Assembly (NCBI RefSeq): GCF_036311905.1
Contig: NZ_JAZDCH010000023.1
Span: 1-64,000 of the forward strand
Direction of reading: 5' to 3'
Length of the DNA: 64,000 nucleotides
Source: Brachybacterium sp036311905
GTDB taxonomy: Bacteria > Actinomycetota > Actinomycetes > Actinomycetales > Dermabacteraceae
Below the pieces are notes generated by a model. That model searched no databases, was not told the origin of the DNA, and worked only from the letters and a program-made list of their open reading frames with translations. Both the position numbers and the translations under genes were made by a program. How positions within the stretch are numbered: the first letter of the stretch is position 1; the number at the start of each line of letters is the position of its first letter. This document shows, piece after piece, positions 59,591 through 64,000 of the stretch.

Positions 59591-60850
59591 GTGCCCACGA
59601 CTGCCCTCCTCCTGCTCGCCGGCGCGATCGGCCTGGTGATCGGGTGCACGGCCGCGCTGGCGCTGCTGCGTGCCGACCGCCGGATCCCCGCGGCCGAGTC
59701 CGAGGAGGAGCGCCCCGTGGTTCCCGTGGCGGCCGCCGAGGTGCTCGCGATCCTGTCCTCCGCGTACGTGGTGCTCGACGCGAGCGGCGACGTGCTGCGG
59801 GCCTCCCCGCTCGCCTACTCCTACGGCATCGTGCGTGCCGCGGAGGGCGACTACCCGCGGCTGGCGAGCGCGGAGCTGATGGAGCTCGCGGCCGACGTCG
59901 GCCGCAACGGCGGCTTCCGGGACGAGCGCCTGACCCTGCGCCGCGCGGCGGGCGGCGACTCGGAGTCGGTCATCGATGTGCGCATCGGGGCTCTCGGCGA
60001 GCACGGGGCGCTGCTCCTGGCCGACGACCTCACCCGCCAGGTGCGCGTCGAGGAGACGCGCCGCGACTTCGTCGCGAACGTCTCCCACGAGCTGAAGACC
60101 CCGGTCGGGGCGATCACCCTGCTCGCCGAGACCATGGAGGACGCCGCGGAGGATCCCGAGGCCGTGCGCCGCTTCGCCGAGCGGATGCAGTCCGAGACCC
60201 GGCGCCTGGCGCGCCTGGTGCAGGAGATCATCGAGCTGTCCCGGGTCCAGGGCTCCTCCGCGCTGCCGGATGCGGAGCCCACCGAGATCGACGAGGTGGT
60301 CCGCGAGGCGGTGGCGATGAATCGGAACTTCGCCCTGGGGTCGCGGATCGAGGTGACCGTGGGCGGCGCGAGCGGCCTGCGTGTCTTCGGCTCCGCGCCG
60401 ATGCTCACCACCGCCCTGTCCAACCTCATCTCCAACGCGATCACCTACTCGGGTCCGATGACCCGGGTGGGCGTCTCGGTGCGCCGCGAGGACGGCATGG
60501 TGGAGCTGTCGGTGAAGGACCAGGGAATCGGCATCTCGAAGGAGAACCTCGAGCGGGTCTTCGAGCGCTTCTTCCGCGTGGACAGGGCCCGGTCGCGGGA
60601 GACCGGCGGCTCGGGACTGGGCCTCGCGATCGTCAAGCACATCGCCTCCGACCACGGGGGCGAGGTGACGGCCTGGTCGATGCCCGGACAGGGCTCGACC
60701 TTCACCCTGCGCCTGCCCGAGATGGGGCGCACGGACACCATCACCGTCGGTGGGGCGCGCCCCACCGATCGGAAGGACACCGCGGAGGCCGCCTCCGCCC
60801 GACGCTCCCGTACCGTGGACTCGGACCACGCCACGGGGAAGGGACTCTGA
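59591..60850 (+). CDS. senX3: SenX3-type sensor histidine kinase
   Basis: Phosphate-responsive sensor kinase, 419 residues. One N-terminal transmembrane helix (about 5-27) with almost no external loop, a PAS-like region (about 50-145), HisKA with His166 (NVSHELKTP), and HATPase_c boxes (NLISNAITYS, DQGIGIS, GSGLGLAIV). Immediately precedes regX3 and is divergent from phoU, the standard actinobacterial layout. Confidence 0.95.
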   Translation: MPTTALLLLAGAIGLVIGCTAALALLRADRRIPAAESEEERPVVPVAAAEVLAILSSAYVVLDASGDVLRASPLAYSYGIVRAAEGDYPRLASAELMELAADVGRNGGFRDERLTLRRAAGGDSESVIDVRIGALGEHGALLLADDLTRQVRVEETRRDFVANVSHELKTPVGAITLLAETMEDAAEDPEAVRRFAERMQSETRRLARLVQEIIELSRVQGSSALPDAEPTEIDEVVREAVAMNRNFALGSRIEVTVGGASGLRVFGSAPMLTTALSNLISNAITYSGPMTRVGVSVRREDGMVELSVKDQGIGISKENLERVFERFFRVDRARSRETGGSGLGLAIVKHIASDHGGEVTAWSMPGQGSTFTLRLPEMGRTDTITVGGARPTDRKDTAEAASARRSRTVDSDHATGKGL

Positions 60851-60851
60851 C

Positions 60852-61544
60852 ATGACGCGCATCCTGATCGTCGAGGACGAGGAGTCGTTCTCGGATCCGC
60901 TGTCCTACTCGCTGCGCAAGGAGGGCTACGAGGTCGCGGTCGCGGACACCGGGACCGACGGCCTGCGCATCTTCTCCGCCCATGGCGCGGACCTCGTGCT
61001 GCTGGACCTGATGCTCCCCGGCATGAGCGGCACCGAGGTGTGCCGCGAGATCCGCCGCACCTCCTCGGTGCCGGTCATCATGCTCACGGCGAAGGACGAC
61101 GAGTTCGACAAGGTGCTGGGCCTCGAGCTCGGGGCCGACGACTACGTCACCAAGCCCTACTCCTCCCGCGAGCTGCTCGCCCGGATCAAGGCCGTGCTGC
61201 GCCGCGGTCAGGACTCGGGCGAAGGGGAAGAGGACACCACTCTCAGCGCCGGCAACATCATGATGGACGTCGAGCGGCACGTCGTGCAGGTGCACGGCCA
61301 GGAGGTGGCGCTGCCGCTGAAGGAGTTCGAGCTCCTCGAGATGCTGCTGCGCAACGTGGACCGGGTGCTCACCCGGGGCCAGCTCATCGACCGGGTGTGG
61401 GGCGCGAACTACGTCGGCGACACCAAGACCCTCGACGTCCACGTGAAGCGGCTGCGCGCGAAGATCGAGGACGACCCGAAGAACCCGGTCCACCTCGTGA
61501 CGGTGCGCGGCCTCGGCTACAAGTTCGAGTCCTCCGGCGCCTGA
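60852..61544 (+). CDS. regX3: RegX3-type response regulator
   Basis: OmpR-family regulator, 230 residues; phospho-acceptor Asp52 (LLDLMLPG), KPYSSREL, and a winged helix ending VRGLGYKFE. One base separates the senX3 stop codon from its ATG; AAGGGA serves as ribosome binding site. Expected to activate phosphate-starvation genes. Confidence 0.95.
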   Translation: MTRILIVEDEESFSDPLSYSLRKEGYEVAVADTGTDGLRIFSAHGADLVLLDLMLPGMSGTEVCREIRRTSSVPVIMLTAKDDEFDKVLGLELGADDYVTKPYSSRELLARIKAVLRRGQDSGEGEEDTTLSAGNIMMDVERHVVQVHGQEVALPLKEFELLEMLLRNVDRVLTRGQLIDRVWGANYVGDTKTLDVHVKRLRAKIEDDPKNPVHLVTVRGLGYKFESSGA

Positions 61545-61591
61545 GCGCGCCCGGGGCTCTCCCGCGCGGAGCGACCCGGAGACGACGGACG

Positions 61592-61628
61592 ACAGAGCGC
61601 CCCGCGGCCTGGCCGCGGGGCGCTCTGT
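61592..61628. terminator. Strong terminator after regX3
   Basis: Perfect 17-bp stem with a 3-nt CTG loop between regX3 and the convergent lipoprotein gene; the longest perfect stem with a loop in the window. No U-tract. Confidence 0.88.
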
Positions 61629-61680
61629 GTCTGACTCGATGCTGCGCGCTGCCGGTGCAGCGGCGCGGCCCGCGCGGCGC

Positions 61681-62214
61681 TCAGGCGCCGGCGTTCTCCC
61701 CGCTCTCGGTCTCGCTGTAGTGCTCGAGGCTGCCGTCGACGACGGGCACGGAGATCACCACGGTCTGATCGCCGGAGGTGACGGTCAGGTCGAGGATGTC
61801 GCCGGCGACGACACCGGAGGCGTCGCCGATCTGGACGCTCTGGTCGCTGTCCTCGCCCGCACCGAGGGAGACGACCTGCTCCGGCGCGAGGGACACGCCG
61901 GTGGCGAAGATCGCGGTACCGTCCGAGGTCGCGGCCGCGAGGTCGACGGTGCGGGTGGGCTCCGCGCCCTCGATCGCCTGCTCGTAGTTGACGACCGTGG
62001 CGGAGAACTCGGCGGTGCCGTCCTCCCGCAGGATCACGAGCGCGTTGCGCACGCCGATCACGGTCGAGCCGTCCTGGGAGAGGTTCGCGTTGGTGCCGTC
62101 GGCGGCCTGGTAGAACTCGTGCGTCTGCACCGGGTTGAAGTACGCGCATCCGGACGCGGCGAGGGCCAGGCCCAGGGCGGCGGCGGAGAGCACGAGACGA
62201 CGGGAGGTGCGCAC
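61681..62214 (-). CDS. Lipoprotein of unknown function
   Basis: 177 residues with a signal peptide (TSRRLVLSAAALGLALAASGC) and lipobox Cys23. The mature part is beta-rich, Asp/Ser/Thr-rich, with ALVILREDGTAEFSATVVN and DILDLTVTSGDQTVVISVPVVDG. Similar small lipoproteins lie next to carD/regX3 in related actinobacteria. GTG start with AGGAG 5 nt upstream. Confidence 0.8.
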   Translation of the reverse strand: MRTSRRLVLSAAALGLALAASGCAYFNPVQTHEFYQAADGTNANLSQDGSTVIGVRNALVILREDGTAEFSATVVNYEQAIEGAEPTRTVDLAAATSDGTAIFATGVSLAPEQVVSLGAGEDSDQSVQIGDASGVVAGDILDLTVTSGDQTVVISVPVVDGSLEHYSETESGENAGA

Positions 62215-62447
62215 GGAGGACTCCTGTTCGATGCCGCGACCGGCGGCGGAGGGACGAAGGACAGCCCTCACAGGGTACCGCACCACCCCGTCCCGGATTC
62301 CCCCGCAAGATCCCCTCGCGCCGCGGCCGCCGATGCCCGCACGCCTCCCCGACCAACGCCCGACAAACGCTCGATCAGCGCCCCGACCACCGCTCGAAAG
62401 CGCTCGGCAACGCCCTGACCAGCCGAGATGCGGAGAACCGCGCATTT

Positions 62448-62472
62448 TACCACGTGGACCCGGTGGTAGACT
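62448..62472 (+). promoter_or_regulatory. carD promoter with a TACCAC-N9-GTGGTA inverted repeat
   Basis: Inverted repeat TACCAC (62448-62453) and GTGGTA (62463-62468) spanning the promoter; the -10 TAGACT is at 62467-62472, and an AT-rich ATTTTA lies 17 bp upstream as -35. The repeat also contains CCACGTGG. It may be an operator. Confidence 0.55.
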
Positions 62473-62497
62473 GTCACGCGGAAAGGGGACCCACCAC

Positions 62498-62980
62498 ATG
62501 AACTTCGCTGTCGGCGAGACCGTCGTCTACCCGCACCACGGTGCCGCGCTCATCGAGGAGGTCAAGACCCGCACCATCAAGGGCGAGGATCGCACCTACC
62601 TCAAGCTCAAGGTCGCCCAGGGCGATCTGACGATCGAGGTCCCCGCGGACAACGTCGATCTCGTCGGAGTGCGGGACGTGGTCGACAAGGAGGGCCTCGA
62701 CGAGGTCTTCGAGGTGCTGCGCCAGCCCTATACCGAGGAACCGACCAACTGGTCGCGCCGGTACAAGGCCAACGTCGAGAAGCTCGCCTCGGGGGACGTC
62801 AAGAAGGTCGCCGAGGTCGTGCGCGATCTCTGGCGCCGCGATCAGGACCGCGGCCTCTCCGCCGGGGAGAAGCGGATGCTCGCCAAGGCCCGCCAGATCC
62901 TCGTCTCCGAGCTCGCCCTGGCCGAGAAGACCGACGAGACCGATGCCGAGTCGATCCTCGACGAGGTCCTCGCCTCCTGA
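62498..62980 (+). CDS. carD: CarD-family RNA polymerase-binding regulator
   Basis: Stabilises promoter open complexes, 160 residues. N-terminal RNA-polymerase-interacting domain (VGETVVYPHHGAALIEEV...LTIEVPADNVDLVGVRDV), then the helical DNA-binding domain with NWSRRYKANVEKLASGD and LSAGEKRMLAKARQIL. GAAAGGGG precedes the ATG. Upstream of ispD as in other actinobacteria. Confidence 0.96.
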   Translation: MNFAVGETVVYPHHGAALIEEVKTRTIKGEDRTYLKLKVAQGDLTIEVPADNVDLVGVRDVVDKEGLDEVFEVLRQPYTEEPTNWSRRYKANVEKLASGDVKKVAEVVRDLWRRDQDRGLSAGEKRMLAKARQILVSELALAEKTDETDAESILDEVLAS

Positions 62981-62990
62981 GCGGCCGGTC

Positions 62991-63704
62991 GTGACCGCTC
63001 CCCCGTCGGCCGCCGAGGTGCGGCCGATCATCCTCGCGCTCGCCCCGCCCGCGCCGGGCATCGTCGGCGCGGCCCCCACCCCGGGCCTCGAGCCCCTGGG
63101 CGGTTCGCTGCTGGTCGATCGCCTGCTCGGCACCGCACGCGACCTCGGACTGCCCTCCCCGCTCGTGATCACCCGCACCGACGCGGCGGAGCCGCTGCGC
63201 CGGGCGGTCTCGGGCCGCGCGGCGGTGCACGAGGTCGCGGCGGGTCGGCGCGAGGCGCTGGCCACGGCGCTCGAGCACAGCGACGAGCCGTTCCTGCTGG
63301 TCCATGACGCCGAGCGTGCACTGACCCCGGCAGCCGTGGTCTCCGCGGTGCTCGCCGCGCTCGCCCCCGGTGTCGACGCCGTGGTGCCGACGGTCGCGAT
63401 GACGGACTCCGTCAAGCAGATCGCACCCTCCGGGCTGCGGAACGTGGACCGCAGCACCCTGGCGGCGCTGCAGAGCCCGCGGCTGCTGCGTCGCGAGGCA
63501 CTCGCGGGAGCTGTCGCCGACGCCCCCTCCGCAGGATTCGACGAGATCCAGGCGCTGCTCGACCGCGGGGCGGCCGTCCGCACCGTCCAGGGCTCGCACG
63601 CGGGGACCGCCCTGGTGGACCGGCTCACCCTCTGGCAGGCGCAGATCTCGCTGGGCCTCGCCCGCGACACCTCCCACCGACACGGCCTCGCGCGGCGACC
63701 CTGA
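62991..63704 (+). CDS. IspD-like protein with degenerate nucleotide-binding motif
   Basis: 237 residues in the place of ispD after carD. Later motifs are recognisable (LLVHDAERALTP, VVPTVAMTDSVKQI, VDRSTLAALQSPRLL, HAGTALVDRLTLWQAQISLG). However the N-terminal loop, normally AAGSGTRLG...PKAL with an essential Arg and Lys, reads LALAPPAPGIVG...PGLEPLGG and has neither. The usual Lys near the C-terminus is also absent. It may be an inactive IspD relative, so MEP-pathway function is doubtful. GTG start 11 bp after carD; a shorter form is not evident. ispF does not follow. Confidence 0.75.
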   Translation: MTAPPSAAEVRPIILALAPPAPGIVGAAPTPGLEPLGGSLLVDRLLGTARDLGLPSPLVITRTDAAEPLRRAVSGRAAVHEVAAGRREALATALEHSDEPFLLVHDAERALTPAAVVSAVLAALAPGVDAVVPTVAMTDSVKQIAPSGLRNVDRSTLAALQSPRLLRREALAGAVADAPSAGFDEIQALLDRGAAVRTVQGSHAGTALVDRLTLWQAQISLGLARDTSHRHGLARRP

Positions 63705-63713
63705 TCGCGCCGA

Positions 63714-63738
63714 CCCGGGTCCCGCCGCGGGACCCGGG
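63714..63738. terminator. Bidirectional terminator after the IspD-like gene
   Basis: Perfect 11-bp stem CCCGGGTCCCG with a CCG loop, between convergent genes; no U-tract. Confidence 0.75.
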
Positions 63739-63752
63739 ACGCAGCAGCCGGG

Positions 63753-64000
63753 TCAGTCGTCGCGGCGGCTGCGCCAGACGGTGCGGAACTCCTCGAGCAT
63801 GCGCCGGGGCTTCGACAGGGTGCGCTGGGGAAGGCTCGTGGCCAGCTCTCCCGGGTCGTGGCGCAGCCGGCGCATCAGACGGCCGGGCTTGCTCGAGATG
63901 CGCTGACGCAGATCGGGGAGGTAGTCCTCCGAGACGTCGAGCCGGGTCACCGCCCCGCACGAGGTGCACTGGATCTCGGTGACGAAGCGGCCGGCGTAGA
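63753..64000 (-). CDS. Protein with CxxC motif, 5' end beyond the window
   Basis: Partial gene; the frame is open to the window edge. Visible residues read RFVTEIQCTSCGAVTRLDVSEDYLPDLRQRI, then a Lys/Arg-rich helical tail ending EFRTVWRSRRDD. The CTSC pair could be half of a zinc ribbon. A GTG at 63950 would give 65 residues but would exclude the Cys pair, so the true start is probably upstream. Not recognised. Confidence 0.6.
   Translation of the reverse strand, partial: YAGRFVTEIQCTSCGAVTRLDVSEDYLPDLRQRISSKPGRLMRRLRHDPGELATSLPQRTLSKPRRMLEEFRTVWRSRRDD

Noticed and set aside
1..64000. CRISPR array, insertion sequence or prophage
   Set aside because: No regularly spaced repeats, transposase, integrase or phage structural motifs were seen on either strand.

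Overview
The window is a GC-rich, gene-dense chromosomal segment of an actinobacterium. The phoU/senX3-regX3-carD-ispD block, the clpX-clpP2-clpP1 and tig neighbourhood, a translational-type T-box before ileS, many GTG starts, ATGA and TGATG gene overlaps and leaderless -10 boxes all fit Actinomycetes. Protein style suggests the Dermabacteraceae/Brachybacterium area, but that is inference. I see no insertion sequence, prophage, CRISPR array or replication origin; this is core chromosome with a few accessory or decaying patches.

Layout. 1-6000: ileS (minus) with a T-box leader, and an OmpR-type response regulator/histidine kinase pair. 6000-11350: small membrane proteins, a 2Fe-2S ferredoxin, an SDR-ABC exporter operon, and an ArsR zinc-sensor/CDF exporter operon. 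11390-16480: a nitrate reductase-like pair and a DAACS symporter. 16600-19260: a three-gene ABC-2 exporter operon. 19370-25070: an unrecognised 431-aa protein, a domain-permuted lipoate ligase, valS and a small membrane protein. 25130-26435: a WXG100-like protein with proline-rich and glycine-rich parts. 26555-36546: a complete selenocysteine island (selB, selA, tRNA-Sec, selD) next to its client, a Sec-containing formate dehydrogenase operon with a UGA codon and a textbook bacterial SECIS hairpin. 36600-43300: chorismate mutase, clpX, clpP2, clpP1, an NlpC/P60 hydrolase, a DHFR-like protein and trigger factor. 43389-47560: two tRNAs and an intact aminotransferase among four or five decayed genes (HemK-like/DUF1801 chimera, methyltransferase with an in-frame TGA, deleted ABC/permease pair). 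47810-53953: a CarD paralogue, MFS transporter, SRPBCC protein and a beta-phosphoglucomutase/GH65 phosphorylase operon. 54045-58648: YihY, peptide deformylase, Rieske protein, trmB, an LCP protein and DUF4235. 58743-64000: phoU, senX3-regX3, a lipoprotein, carD, a degenerate ispD and a gene running off the end.

How they work together. The sel genes supply the machinery to decode the UGA in fdhA; FdhA, FdhB and the NrfD-type protein would form a membrane-anchored formate dehydrogenase. ArsR/CDF is a metal-sensing efflux unit whose sensor keeps all four zinc ligands. ClpX/ClpP1/ClpP2 form a protease with a candidate ClgR site upstream of clpP1. PgmB and the GH65 enzyme form a phosphorolytic disaccharide pathway. 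Eight genes carry TANNNT exactly 6-7 nt before the start codon, which points to widespread leaderless transcription.
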